A stretch of DNA of 64,000 bases from Ostrinia nubilalis (Eukaryota; Arthropoda; Insecta; Lepidoptera; Crambidae), in contig NC_087091.1 in assembly GCF_963855985.1 (NCBI RefSeq), forward strand, positions 12,840,154 to 12,904,153, given 5' to 3'. The position numbers and the translations under genes are program-made. Every line of letters begins with the position of its first letter. The first letter of the stretch is position 1. Shown piece by piece: positions 24,020 to 37,169 of this stretch. The notes below the pieces were generated by a model. The model saw nothing but the letters and a program-made list of their open reading frames with translations, did no database searches and had not been told where the DNA came from.

Positions 24020-24095
24020 AGAGCTCTACTGTAACCGACGGATGGACATAAATGGGGTCCCTCAGGCAACCTTTGGATACAGAACCCTAAAAAGT
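24020..24095 (+). repeat. Repeat fragment ending GGATACAGAACCCTAAAAAG
   Basis: The phrase GGTCCCTCAGGCAACCTTTG followed by GATACAGAACCCTAAAAAG matches a lepidopteran repeat end of the form 'gggtacggaaccctaaaaa'. It is a short fragment and its family is unassigned. Confidence 0.4.
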
Positions 24096-25621
24096 ATATA
24101 CCTATCTCTTGTTATAAGGTCTCTGTGGCAGATGTCAAAGCCTTCTCAGTAACTTTTACATTGGAATCGGGTATTAAGACTTAAATTCGCATCCAAAAAA
24201 ATGTACCCAATGCCCGCATTCCGTTTGTCTTACTTATCTATCCTCAATCAGTGTTTACATGATGGCGATGGCGCGCTCCACGTCAAAATAATGTCCCTAT
24301 TAGACGCACAAAGACAAATTTTCAAAGAACACACAACAAAAACCTTCAAAAATATCCACGTCGAACACAGATTACACGAAAGCAAGGCCATCTGTGGATA
24401 TTGAGTACGTCTCACGCGAGATACCTTATCGCACCATCTCGACTCAGATTCTGTGAAGAAAAAGCGAAAGAAAAGGCTCCTATTTATAGATGAGGAGCCA
24501 TAGACTACAGTGTGAGTGCCCCGCCACAATCGCATTACGTCGGAACGTTCGAACGCAACGATGATTTGAATTTCCATTGTTTATGGTGGCAGACATGTGT
24601 CAAAGTTCGATTGGAATTTAAATTCGGCTCCTTTGTTATTTATTCTTTTTTGTCGAGTTGTAAACACGGCGCGGTGATGTTCCAATTTGGTTACTGGCTG
24701 ATGGAAGGTTGTATCTATGACTCTTGTCGCTCTTATATTTTTGACGTCGGCATGCGGTATGAATAATTACGAATCATGTTCCAAACGAGCCGATCGAGCG
24801 CTGTATTATATCTAATAGCTATCCATGTGCCTATACATACACAGATAGGTATCGCGATTGGGGCGATGTCTGGTTGTCACAGGCATGTTAGACAACATCA
24901 AAGGTAAAACATCTGCTAAATTACCAAACTCAGCCCGCGCGGGGGACGGCACAAAGCGTCTACCATTTTGCTCCGACACTTTTCAAAATTGGAACGTGAC
25001 GGTTGCAAGCGCTCTCCGCACAGAGACAATGACATGAAAAGGAAAAATGTAAACGGCCCTACTTTAAATAGAAGTATTGCGGCTGCTATAATTTATATCG
25101 CTGTGTGTCTGCAGGCGACTATTACGAGGAATGTTCGTGGTAGACTGCTGTAGAGTCGAAAATCGTGTGGCGGGTAGATGCGAGTTAGATCGTTCTGGAA
25201 GCTTTGGCGGTTAATTTAAAAGTGCGTTCTTGAACCCTTTCAGAGGCATTGTATCTTTGTGCGCTTTGTACTGGAGATGGTTTATCTGAGTCGCGGGGTA
25301 CATAAGTGCTGTTTTTTCATTCCGTAATGCTTTTACATTTCAAAGGGGTTAAATGTTATTCAGACTACCCGTTTAGAAATGTGTGGGTGTCGCGGGGAAA
25401 GGAAAATACTAGGATTTGAATATAAATATTAATTAAAGTGAGGATTCATGGTCGTCTCTTTTATCCTGTTTGCTTCTCGTGTACCTACTAAGCCTAATGT
25501 TGGAACTTGTAATGTAGTAGTAATTATCATTTTTAATGAAAAATTTTAGTTTAAAGAAAGTTTTTAGTCAAGAGATAAACAGTTTACTCGTAGATTTGAA
25601 TAAAAAGCTTATTGAAATCTA

Positions 25622-25840
25622 TACTAATATTATAAATGCGAAAGTAACTGTCTGTCTGTCTCGCTTTCACGCCTAAACTACTGAACCGATTTAGATGAAA
25701 TTTGGCATAGAGATAGTTTGAGTCCCGGGAAAGGACATAGGATAGTTTTTATCCCGGTTTTTGAAACAAGGACGCGCGCGATAAAGTTTTTCTGTGACAG
25801 ACAAAATTCAACGTGGGCGAAGCAGCAGGCGAAAAGCTTG
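25622..25840 (+). repeat. Lepidopteran 'actaatattataaatgcgaaag' repeat, near-complete
   Basis: It starts ACTAATATTATAAATGCGAAAG, followed by CTGTCTGTCTGTCTC, 'ctactgaaccgatttagatgaaatttggcata' and a tail with ACGTGGGCGAAGCAGCAGGCGA followed by AAGCTTG. This is the standard layout of a roughly 220-bp lepidopteran short interspersed repeat. A partial copy is at 9833-10020. The 76-codon frame within it is not a gene. Confidence 0.6.
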
Positions 25841-27168
25841 TCTGTTATAAATATAATAAAAATTAATTTTGTGAATTTTCTATATTATATGACTTTTGAT
25901 GCCAGTAGAAGATTATTATGGAAAAATATGTTTAGATCAGTGCAATAGTTGAAATCGTCTCTACGTTTAGTTGAAAGCTGTCTATACGGAAAATGTAGAG
26001 CTATACCTACTTTATTAAATTTTGCAAATATTCGACCAGACTTCCAAGAATTGTCTCAAAGTAAATCTCTTGTAACAGTCACCCAGTTACCGCAGCGTTA
26101 TGTCATTACCCATTAACGCGCAGCACTAGCGAGATAGTGTTGTGCCGGGATTTATAGCGCGCGGGTATATAGCATAAATCACCACCCCCACCGCTAAGAG
26201 GATCTTAGGCTGCCTAGGAGCTAGGCATTGTTTTAACAAAAAATATTATGATATCTACATAAGTAATATCGTACATAGACGAGAAATATACGAGTTTATC
26301 TTACATGTTCATTATTCCCAATCCTATTTCTTTTTGCTGAACGTGGTTTTTAAGGATTTATGTAGGTATACATATTCAGTATTTTTCAATATTATGATGA
26401 GTAAAATGAAATCTACAAATAGATTTTTCTAAATAATACTTTACTGATTATCTTGCTTCTAACTGGCTGTAGCTAAATTAGCTAATTACTACAAGCATAA
26501 TAATATGTGGACTTGAACATTCATACAAACAAAGTTTATACAATTCCAATCTGTTATAGTAATTACTGCTGGAAATCTAAAAACTGAGTTTTGTGGTCTT
26601 CTTCCTATTCTCGATAGAAAGCGGCGATAATAATGCGAGTTAATAGAATATCTAATTATTATAAGTGAGAGATAATACTTAAAGATGCCATTATGCTTTT
26701 TAAATAAATGAAGGATCAGTGATTGTTTAAATAAAATATTATGTGGCTCAGTATACCTACATGGTGCATTTCTTTAATTATTCATCAGGGAATAAGTAAA
26801 ATCTTTCTCTCTAGGTTTGTAGGTGCTGTCTGGAGCTTCTTCCAGTTAAGTCAGTTTTTTTTTTAATTCTCTATCTTTGTTTAATTGTTGCCACATTTTT
26901 ATTCTTAATTTTCATGAAATGACATGATTATTTTATAGAGCTTTATTATGAGATGTTTAAGTTATTTAATTGTTTTTACAAATATATGATTTTTCATTTT
27001 AATTTAGTTCTTAGATGTAGAGCTGAGAAATTCTATGTTATTTCCTCCAGGAAACCATAAAATTCGTTTTTTATTAGAACAGAGCATTAATTCTCTCGGT
27101 TATTATTACATATGTATCTTATTAATACCAATTTAGTAAACCCAATTGATACTTTCCTAATCATTATT

Positions 27169-27220
27169 TCAACCATAGAATGTCCACTGCTGGACATAGG
27201 CCTCTCCCGATGATCTTCGA
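27169..27220 (-). pseudogene. 3' end of RTE-like retrotransposon ORF
   Basis: On the minus strand EAYVQQWTFYG and a stop are encoded, ending at 27169. This is the same retrotransposon C-terminus as at 2591, 23049 and 43742. Only the last few codons survive. Confidence 0.55.
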
Positions 27221-28721
27221 TTAGCAACTGGAAGCTAAATTATTACTCTTCGTAAAAAAGGTTTGTTATAGTTTATGGCGTTTCAGAACCAATAGATTCT
27301 AATAGACATCTTTTGATCTCTACATATTATTTGAAATAAAAATTCAAGGTAGAATATTTGTTAAATTATAACTTTAAACAAAAATAGGTGAGCGTTGTCG
27401 TAACGTTCCGGAAAACGCAAGAGTAATTTTTCAGCCATGCGTTATCTCGGTATATTTCAGTACAAAAAAGTGTCGCAGCATTTGTTAACATTGCACTTAG
27501 CTACAATATTTGTTTTCCTAGATTATGTAAAACGGCCTTTGGCTGGTGAGCACAAAAATGCAATGGATAATCCTATTGTACTGAGTTTTGTATTTCTGTG
27601 ATTACAAATTCAACCGAGAATTTGAATTATTTGTGCTTGCATTGTATCCGTTGATGCAGAAAAAAACGAGTAAGGTAGATTTAGAAGCGTTTATTTAAGA
27701 AGTAAAAATATAAACCTAGTATATTTTCAAAAGCAGTATATTTTCAAATATCTACAGACGCAACTATTACCCGCATTGAAATTTAATTTATTACAAAGAT
27801 ATACCTACCTGCAAAAAATATCCCTTACATAAAATAAAAAATAAATCTTTTCGTTGCATAAAGCTGTGTAATAAGTGTTAGTGTAGGTGCGAACCCGACA
27901 AAAAAGGAAACATTTAGGTACCCAGAGCTTTATTAAGTAGCTGTTCCAATTCCTATCTCTAATTTTATATAAAAAACAGTAAATTGTCTGCAATTTAAGC
28001 AACTTTAAAAAGGAAAGGCTTTTTTAAAGTTGCTTGAATTGCTGCCAAATTGTAACCAAGGTGATTGTTGATGAGTTACCTTAGTGATATGCTCTACTGA
28101 ATAATATAGATCTAAGAATACCTATTCCAGCTGTTAAGTAGAGTGCCATTTTATTATTTTATGCTGTTATTACAAATGCTTTAAAGTATTACATATCTCT
28201 ACATTATTGACTGAGTGGAAAAGTATCTATTAATGTTTTCTAAAATGTTCCGTATCATGATTGTAACTGAGGTGAGTAAATTCTAAAATATAAAATAACT
28301 AAAGTTTTATATTTGCATTTAATCGTGACTAGCATTTCTTTACAATAAATATCACCTAGTTTCAGAACTTATTTACACATCAATTGACTCTACATACCTA
28401 TTATTAAACAGCTAATCATTATAAGTAATATGTATTAATTTCATGTTGCTATTTTCAGTCCTGTCTTATGTCTAAAGCCAATATTGTACGGCGAATTAAA
28501 ATTACTTTGCAAATTGCACTACTTCCACAATTGTTGATTCAGTTTTGCACACCGGAAAATAAATTCCAAGCGCTACATTTTGGCGCCCAACACTGATGAC
28601 GACATAAAATACCTAGGTCGTTCAAGCAGCATAGGACGCTGCCAATACTTACGGTTTCATTCAAAATAAACATGTAAAATTCCAAAGTTATTGATGCTAA
28701 TTAATTAAAATTTCCCCCGCA

Positions 28722-29220
28722 GGCATCCATCACACGCGGCGCGCGCGCGTCGACTGCACGCACACCACCGCACCGCCCAAAACGAAAAAAGAACTAAACC
28801 CCTCCTCCGCTTTTAGGCCCCGCCTCCCAACCGCCTGCTCGCGTATGCGCCAATCACAGCCGCGTATACTCCGAGCGGCGGCCGGCAAAGCCGAACATAG
28901 CCGATCGTGGCCGATCGCGGTTCACAACAAAAAGTCACACGACTGGTTTAGTGTCGGGTTGCGTCCCATCGACGCCGCATCACGTGCGAGCGACCTGCGC
29001 TTGCGCTCAAACAATGAACTGTTTTTGTAACAACTAAATCTAACTAACCGCAACTATTTAATTTCATTACACATGATTGTGACCTGTGATAAAGATACTC
29101 AGCGAAAATGAGAACGGCATGGAGCAAATGTTTACAGTGTGTTTTTCTATCTCAGTATTAACAGTGATACATAGTGATAGTGAATATTGTGATACACATC
29201 TGATAAGGACATTTAAGGTA
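28722..29220 (+). promoter_or_regulatory. CpG-rich candidate promoter / 5' noncoding exon
   Basis: The segment contains a GC box (GGCCCCGCCTCCC, 28818-28830), a CCAAT box (GCCAATCA, 28851-28858), repeated GCCGATCG/GCCGAAC units and an Inr-like TCAGTA at 29152. Its left border is TTTCCCCCGCAG, which could be a splice acceptor, and near the right edge CATTTAAG|GTATTT could be a donor. It may therefore be a distal promoter or an untranslated exon of the GATA gene 8 kb downstream. The 61-codon open frame at 28845 has no family features and is probably incidental. Confidence 0.35.
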
Positions 29221-32200
29221 TTTACATCTTTGCTTATTTAGACATTTTTTATATAACATACTAGATAACCTACATTCATAACATAGTGGTGCCTATCTTT
29301 ACTCTATCAAATCTATAGGTAAACAATATCAACTATGATAGAAGTATTGTGAAAAATTAAATAATTCCATTCGTATACGCTTCTAACCATTCAGATAAAC
29401 AATAAACAAACTTAGTATGTGAAACATCACCAAAGCTCTACATATCAACATTGCCATTTGTGGCGGCAAATATTTGTCAAAAAATCGTACGCAAATATTA
29501 ATTTAACCATCAAGGTAATACAATAGAAATATTGCCAATCATGTAATATAATGATTTATGAGTAATATTGTCACATATTTTCCACTCAAAGTTAGTTTTA
29601 TGAAGAAATATTAAGATTAGAACGCCAAGACTCTACCGCGCCCGTGCGTCGGAAAACTGCGCGGGCGAGTACGGAAAATAGTTTGTTCCAGAAAATTAAA
29701 TAGGATCACAATAATAATTATGTAAATTATTGTGATTTTAATGTCAGAATATGGATATGCCCCTAATTTAATTAAGTATAATATTTTTAATCTGATTTAA
29801 GTTTAATCTGATTAGAAATGATTAAGATCTTTTAATTAAAAATTCATATATTTCAAAATGATTTATTGTATGTGTAAACAAAGATCTTGTTGCTATAGAA
29901 AAGACATATTGATATATGACTCAGATGTTTATTAATATGGAAAAAATGCGTTACGGCCACCTAACTCATTCTCTCATGTAAAAGACATAAACGAAATTTC
30001 AAGGTGAAAATTTCTCAGCTCTACATATTATTCATAATTAATAATTATATCATGACGTTTGAATTAATTATACAATGTCTGTCAAATCTGTTTAATTGTT
30101 GTATAATCAAATATTCATACTGGCTGTTATGGTTATTGCTTTACATCACAAGTGTCAAAACCAACTTAGTGCTCGGCTGCAAAAAATAACATTGTTTGAA
30201 CTTTCCTCATTTGACTTAAAAACTATGTTTTGTTATTGTGCCAAAATTTTTTATTTGATTCTTTCACGGTCTTCAATACATTAAGTACAGGAGTTAGGTA
30301 GGTAGGTACTTTATCTTTTGGTAAATATCAGTTACCCTATTATAATAGGAAAAATGCACATATTAAAACCAACACACATAAAAGTGTGTGTTGTAGGTGT
30401 GTTTGTTTTATGTTAATCCAACAGTATTTTTACATTAGTACAACGTCCAATTTAATGAATGTAAACTATCTAATCTAATTACTGTCATAAAAGAAACAAG
30501 TTCCATACTGTTTTGGAGATCAATATCGATTTTCCTTAATACCTTAACACCTTACTATGGTGATTTTCTCATAATTAAATATGTATATTTATTCAACAAT
30601 GCAACGTTTATAGTTGTATGTACATATACATAATTAGTAAAACTCGGTAACGGTATTCTATGAGCAGAATATGTTTATGTAGAGATTTATAGATTATAAT
30701 CTATTTATTTTGCACTGGCAAAATAGGCCTTAAATTTTTGATTTAATTAGTTAGAAAATAATATTTAAATTAAATGGCTGTCAATTTTAATATAGTTGGT
30801 TATTGTATAAATTAATTAAAAAAAATACTGACACTACAATTAGAGATAGGTGGTACCTACTTAAAAAAAAACAAAACACTTGTCAAACTAGCACTTCAAA
30901 GTTCTTGCCGCAGTAAAAAGAGAATTTCATTATTCTTGATAATTATTATCAACGTGGTTGTACAATTTTTTGCTCTAACATCTATAGTAAAAATAATGTA
31001 GTTACAAAATTAAATTCAATAGAGCTAAATGGAATGTTTTAATTGACAGGTTAATTGTTTTGTATGTGTACTATGTGCTATTAACGTTATAGAGAAAACA
31101 TTGAATTTTTATAACTTACAATAAAATGTTAAACCTACCAAATATAGATAAGTTAAACACAGATATTTTAGTATGCAACACTTATGTGGCGCAGTGTTAG
31201 GTAGGCAAACTTTACTGAAGGACACTGTAGTCTGCGACAGAAATCACATGCAACCATACATACATTTCCATACAATAAGTATTGGCAACCAATCAATGTC
31301 AATGTCACCTCACAATATCTTTGGCCGCCATGACGCTTGTTCGAAATTTGAATGCGGCCCGAGATGCGCGGGCGCCGATGATCCGTCGATAAGCGGTGTA
31401 TGTGCGCACACGTTTCCGCCGGAGGTACATATGTAGATATCCTGTAAAATAATTTATTGTAGGCCATAAATTCGGAAAATATGGAAAACTTCCAGTATGA
31501 TTTTCACGGGTTATTGTCACCTTGCCACAAAGTCAAATCGTCACAATTCTTAGTTTTATTATGACATTGAAAGTTTTATCATAAAATTAAATGTGAATTT
31601 GTCATAAGAAATATAAAATGAGGAGCTTACACATAACTTTCACTGTGACGAGGTGACTGTGGCAAATCAATAGCCATTTTTTTAAATAAATGCACTATTA
31701 ATGAATTAGGCATAAGGTATGAGTTTTGCTTGATTAATTGTTGAGTGTGATTAATTGAAAGACATTGTAATTATTATTGATGCAGTTTGGATGTGGCCGT
31801 AGCTCAACCAAAGGTAACATAGTACGAAAAAGTTTATAAAGCGAACACAAAAATACTACTTTTAGATTTAAAGTACTAAATGTTCAGCAAATTAATCTTT
31901 ATCTAGAATCTATGCCTTACACTAAATTAATTTTGACAGACCACACTACCAAACATGAACTCATTGACTGATTCAGTATCTTAAAAAGTAATAAACCCAG
32001 CTGCAAATGACTAATAAATATTAAACGTACCGATAAACACCAATCAAAATCGGATTAAGGGTTTTTTCTTAGTGAAAAATAAATCAAGTATCAATAAATT
32101 ATTCAATCCATGGTTCACTTTAAGGGGCATCGATCAAACACGCTCGGAAATAAACTAAAATGAGTCTGTACTCCCATCACAGATTAACTTTTATCTGTAG

Positions 32201-35200
32201 AGTTTAGAAGGTTTTTGTTTTGTGCCTCCGAGATCGGAGGTTCGTGCAATCCCTTTGTTGTTAGCTTGTTTTAATAGAGGTTCTTCGGATTTTTAACCGA
32301 CTTCAGAACTGTGTATTTTAAAGTAAGTATGTATACTTTATGTATAATTTAATTTGATATGATAATATGTAGAGTCATTCTAAAATGTATGATTGTCATT
32401 TTATCAAAACCATGAAAAGATGTGAAAAATATAACTATAAATAATATAACTCTACATTATATTATTCTAAAATATTAACCTTAAGCTTACAAAAATAAGA
32501 AAAAAAATAACTGTAAGTAAGCTCTGTAAAACAAAAAAAAGATGTAAAATGAACAATGCTTTTCAAAACTGATCGTTGCATCACGAAAATGCACGAACGT
32601 TTTATCTCGAATCACAAAAGCATCACCTGAAAATAAAAACGTTCAAAAACCGCCCATAACGGCCGTTGCCCCTAAAAATTCTAAAATCGCTTTCCAAATT
32701 TTTCTCGTGGTTTAATAAATACATCCCTGGGGTCAATCAATTTGGTATCGTCTACTCCGATTAAAGGCCTGATAGTGTTGGACACGGGTTTTTGGGCCCT
32801 CCTCAGGCCGGGAGGTCTTTGAGGGAATCAATTATCTTAATTGGGAGTTGGCCTAATCTTAATAAGCAAGCCTGCTGGACTCAACGTATCTTTAACAAGA
32901 CGATGAGTGTTACATTAATTTGTTTATCTTTTGGAACTAGTGAGGTTTAGTTTCAAGGTTGTTGTGAGATGGACTGAAAAAAAGTTGGTAGAGCCTGTTG
33001 ATTGTATTGGATATTGCTACGACTGTACTATGAATTTTCATCATACATTATTTGAATTCAATGTACCTAAGTAGTTCTTTTAAACAGCGTTCATTAACTT
33101 TTACAATGATTATAGTATTTAATTTAAATATCTCGCATTACTATTCTTTCATTTGAATATGTGTTATTCATAAGACTTTAAATATTTTTTTTAACTATGT
33201 ATGTGTACTTAGGCCTACAAGGTTATGAATGCACATATAAATAGATTTCGTTCTGTATAACAACTAAAATAGTTTCTGTAAATTTTAATTTATTTCCATC
33301 TTTCTCGTCAAGAAAATAATTCTTGAAGATATGAATAAACACCATAATTCTCAATGACAAACCATCGGGTGTACAATGTAAATATTTGCCGAGCCGTCAG
33401 GTTCTCCCACAACGCAAATCAAGTGGCAGGTGCAAATAAATCGGAGAAAATCGCTTCAAAACAGGAATGGCGTCCATAAAATACTAAATAACTCATAATC
33501 CAGTGGGTGTAAGATCACAATGTTTATCATTGGTGCCGGGCATAGGCAATCACTGGTGATTTATAGCGTGGATACGCTACTGTGTGTTGATCACACGATC
33601 GTGATTCAAATCCTGATAGTATACGCATTATCGTGCGCCCGCGCATCCATCACCCGCCGGTATCATGGATCAATTGTGGACCTGTTTCTGAGCGCGCCAC
33701 AAATAAAGTTATGCGAGCTACGTCGATCTTTAATGAATATCTCTAATGAAAATTTCCTCCCGATAAATACTTCGGTGCTTAAATAGATATTATTTTACAT
33801 GCAGTCTTTGCCAGCGTTCATCTAAGTTGGTCGTTTTGTTTTAATTAAATACATTATCGAATAGTGTTGTGCGGAGGGGACAATATGTAGAGCAACTGTT
33901 ACTATCTGGTTACTATATTGTAGGATTTAATAGATATAGATCTAATAGAAAGAAAAACATAATCAATTATTATTTTTATCGATAATTTTGAATCAAGTCT
34001 GAAATTAAATAAAGCGAAGGCTACACTAGCTTGGGCATTAAATATTAAATCTGTATGTACCATAAAGTATTAATACATATGTAGTGAAGAATCAATATAA
34101 GTTTTAAGCGATGTGCTACCGTGTGAACCCTAAATTAAATACAGATAACATCGAAAGCCGTGAAATAGCGAAATCACGGATTATTTTACTTCTTTGTGGA
34201 GCCCGTATCACTCGTTATCATCAAGATATTACGAGGAAATCAGCGTAATTTGTGATAAGCCGTGTGATTCCTTTTTTATTTTATCAAAAAAATCCTTTTC
34301 AGTCGATTTTCAGATAGCGGCGTCGTCGGTTGTGATATATCAAAGTTGCTTTAAATTCATCAATTTGTCATCATTCGAGATTTCATCTTATCAACGTTTT
34401 ATTGGTGAGACTTCACTTGACGTTATATTATCTCAAGAAGCACGTCTATGATCTGGATTCTAGGAGATTCTGATTTTGACTTAACTAATTACAACTGTTA
34501 CGTAATCAAATTGTCATAATTAATTATATGTTGAAATTAATTCTCTTAAATTAATTGTTGAACAAAGATTGTGTATCGGGTTCAAAATATTGTAATAAAT
34601 AAAAGATTTATTGCCTGCCCTTGTATAGATAGAAAACTAATTTCATTTGTTAAAGTCATTAAATACTATTTTCAGATAGGTATCGCGTGTATCATAAAAT
34701 ATGAAACCATAACTAAAACCATTAATGTCAATGGTAGTAGATCTTCAATATCTATTTAATTTTCTAGAGCTTTCATTTTAATAAAATTACATCTTGAATT
34801 TAAACCTTTTTAAACAAAATTAAAAAAAAAACTTTGCTGATTTCTGTCCTATTTTTTTAATGATTATTTGTCTGTATATCAAAATTGTTTGTTTCCCTAA
34901 CAATAAATAAAAATAAAATGAAAAACTAGAATTGTTACTAAGTTGTGATAGGTACCTATTTAGAATTCAAATAAATGATCTTGAGCTGAAATTACAAAAT
35001 AAAAAACTATTAATGAGATGTGATAAAATTATATCATCGTTTGAGTGTTGTTGCAGTTGTTGTTGAGTCTAGTGAATAATATTGTAAACTGTTTTAACCG
35101 AGTGCTTATTTAATTTATTAAATTTAAAATCACATATTACGTAAGTAATAAATTGACATACATTTACAAAAATACAATTTAATATTTTCTTAAAATTTTA

Positions 35201-35568
35201 AAAAATATTTAAGAATGTTAATATTTCTAAAAGTAACATACTTTGATACAAATAAAAAACATCTACCTACACGTCAATTAAACACATAACTTGAACCGTT
35301 TTTATGTGCATGTAAAGTTTAGTTAGTTAAAAAAGGGTACGATTTTACTAACTCAAGTTTTTAATTTATTGGAATGATTTATACTTATAAGGTTTTTAAA
35401 TTTAAAAATACGAACCGGTAATAATATTTGTTGCTCTACATAATCAAATGCAGTTTATTAGTTTTAAATATCCCTGATGTAGATTTTCTTTTATGACATT
35501 TTCAATTAGGTACTTTGCCTAAGTTGTTCAGTAATTGTTTTTGTTCTTGCTGTGTTGTTGTTATTTAT
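29221..35568. other. Intergenic AT-rich DNA upstream of grn, no gene seen
   Basis: No exon is recognised. GC-richer spots at 29630-29670, 31340-31410 and 33620-33660 lie in AT-rich DNA and could be enhancers. A short perfect inverted repeat, ACACACATAAAAGTGTGTGT, lies near 30371. The open frames are short and without motifs. Confidence 0.5.
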
Positions 35569-36042
35569 GTCAAAACTCATAATCGGTCAATATCACTTTT
35601 GACTGGTAAAAAGAGTCAAAAGTGGTTTTGACCAAGGGCGTTAGTCAAAATCACTTTTGAGTGCAAAAAGTCAGTCAAAAGCGGTTTCGCCTGATTTTTA
35701 ACAAACAGTCAAAATTCATACAGTGTTATGATTAGTGAAAGTTACTTGGAAATCATAAAAATGTGTTATAGAACCACTTTAAAATGTACCATTTTTGAGA
35801 TTTGTGCATACAAAATGATCACACCTACTTTAGGTACTACTTTTAAGATATCTGGGTACACGTCAGGTAAAAGATAAGTAGATTATCAATTTGTTCCGTT
35901 GGATAAATAAAATCTTTGCACTTAAAAGTGGTTTTGATTAATGCGCTTGGTCAAAACCACTTTTAACCGGAAAAATCAGTCAAAACCACTTTAGACTGAT
36001 TTTTCCAGTCAAAAGCGGTCTTGACCGATTATGAGTTTTGAC
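35569..36042. mobile_element. Foldback element built of GTCAAAA..TTTTGAC units
   Basis: Terminal inverted repeats GTCAAAACTCATAATCGGTC and GACCGATTATGAGTTTTGAC match perfectly over 20 bp. Inward, both arms consist of about ten short units, each itself nearly palindromic (for example GTCAAAAGTGGTTTTGAC and GTCAAAACCACTTTT), around an AT-rich centre (35710-35910). No convincing target duplication is visible. There is no coding capacity. It lies about 0.8 kb upstream of the grn coding start, so it may affect promoter activity. That is an inference. Confidence 0.7.
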
Positions 36043-36499
36043 TGTAACATTTATACGTATTATTGTTTCAATAAAGTTTTTTCTAAGTTGTCCTTTACAA
36101 AAATGAATTGAAAAGATAGAATTTAGCCTAAATTGTTTTACATACAATTAAATATTAATATTACAAGTAGGTATGTAACGTTTAATGTGGGTATAAAAAT
36201 TGTCTCACATACATTTCAAATCGTCGTTAGAAGTCTAGCTGCTGTTTTACCAGGAATGTTAAAAGGTAAAACAGTTATTAAATAATGTCATGTGTGTCTG
36301 TCCTCAAAATAGCAAACTAAAAAACTAGGTGTAAATGTGGTAAATCACCTTAAATTATGTTATGACTGTCTAATATACAGTAGCAAACAGAAAAAACACG
36401 AATTCAAGGCAATTTGTGTAGAGTCATAGCAGCCAGTATGTCTATTACGGTATATTTGGTGGTTTAGTAGCAATAAAAATCACGACTCGGTTGGCTAAC

Positions 36500-36831
36500 A
36501 TCGCTTAATGCGCGCTTATCGCTTATCGCGGCGGTATCGAGTGTAGTTCGCACCGTATCACCTAATCAAATTGGGAGCGTATCGATATCTTCGACGTCTT
36601 TCGATAGCGCACCACTATTATCTTAATTGATTGTCTTATTCGCCGGTTGTTTTTTCTTTTTGATGTAGCGCGGACTTATCTGTTTTCAGACACGTGCAAT
36701 ATGAGCCGGTCAAGGTTAGAGTGCGGCCGCCGATAGTGGACTGGACTGAGATGCGGATAGGTGGAAACGGTGGGACTCATAGTGGTTGTGTATAAGAGCG
36801 ATGCATGGTGTGTGAGGTGGGTTCAGCGGTC
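36500..36831 (+). promoter_or_regulatory. grn: Proximal promoter / 5' leader region of grn
   Basis: Four TTATC motifs (GATA sites on the minus strand) at 36516, 36523, 36618 and 36676 and a TATCGATA (DRE-type) box at 36580-36587 lie just upstream of the first coding exon. The run CTTATCTGTTTTCAG ending at 36689 would make a good splice acceptor, so the exon may start at 36690 and be joined to an upstream untranslated exon. Alternatively transcription may start nearby. Self-regulation through the GATA sites is plausible for a GATA factor but is an inference. Confidence 0.45.
36701..36815 (+). promoter_or_regulatory. Three upstream ORFs in the putative grn 5' leader
   Basis: If this region is transcribed, three short ORFs precede the coding start: 36701-36736 (11 codons plus stop), 36751-36795 (14 codons plus stop) and 36801-36815 (MHGV plus stop). 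The third overlaps the first in-frame ATG of the gene (36805), which would disfavour that ATG and favour the next one at 36832. Such uORFs usually lower translation of the main frame. Confidence 0.4.
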
Positions 36832-37048
36832 ATGGACATGAGCGGTGAGGGTGGCGGGGCGGGGGGCGGGAGCGCGCTGCAGCAGCGCTGGTACGACAGC
36901 CGCGTCAACGGCAGCCCGGCGGCTGGTGACGTCAACGAGGCCAACGGCGACTTCTTCCACTCGCCGCTGGAGGGCGGCCACCACAGCCGCGCGCGCTACT
37001 ACCACCAGCAGATGCACGCCCCCTACTCAGCTGCGGTCAGCTCGCATG
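36832..37048 (+). CDS. grn: grain-like GATA1/2/3-class transcription factor, coding exon 1
   Basis: This exon encodes the N-terminus of a GATA factor: MDMSGEGGG, a Gly-rich stretch, QQRWYDSRVNGSP (residues 17-29), DFFHSPLEGGHHSRARYYHQ (about 40-59) and MHAPYSAAVSSH. The RW motif after a short leader and the Tyr/His-rich part resemble GATA2/3 and insect grain. I chose ATG 36832 because it has G at -3 and +4. The in-frame ATG at 36805 has T at -3 and overlaps a small upstream ORF, but would add nine residues (MVCEVGSAV). The exon ends CAT G|GTGAGT in phase 1 and joins the exon at 62678 to form ..SSH-G-RTLSGG. The region is strongly GC-rich compared with its flanks. The product acts in the nucleus as a sequence-specific regulator. 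In Drosophila grn patterns epithelial shape and neuron identity. Confidence 0.8.
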
Positions 37049-37169
37049 GTGAGTCACTATTTCTTTTCATTCTTCTTTTATTATCGTTCACACTCATTCT
37101 CACTTCTTCTTCTATTAGGTATGTAAACGGACATGGAGTTGCTTAAGTGGTTTTAGTCTGATATCAACT

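Noticed and set aside
28845..29030. 61-codon ORF in the CpG-rich island
   Set aside because: Arg/Ser/Ala-rich translation typical of GC-rich noncoding DNA, with no family motif.
36805..36831. Upstream in-frame ATG as the grn start
   Set aside because: It has T at -3 and overlaps a small upstream ORF. The ATG at 36832 has a better context and gives a more family-like MDMS start. The longer form cannot be excluded.
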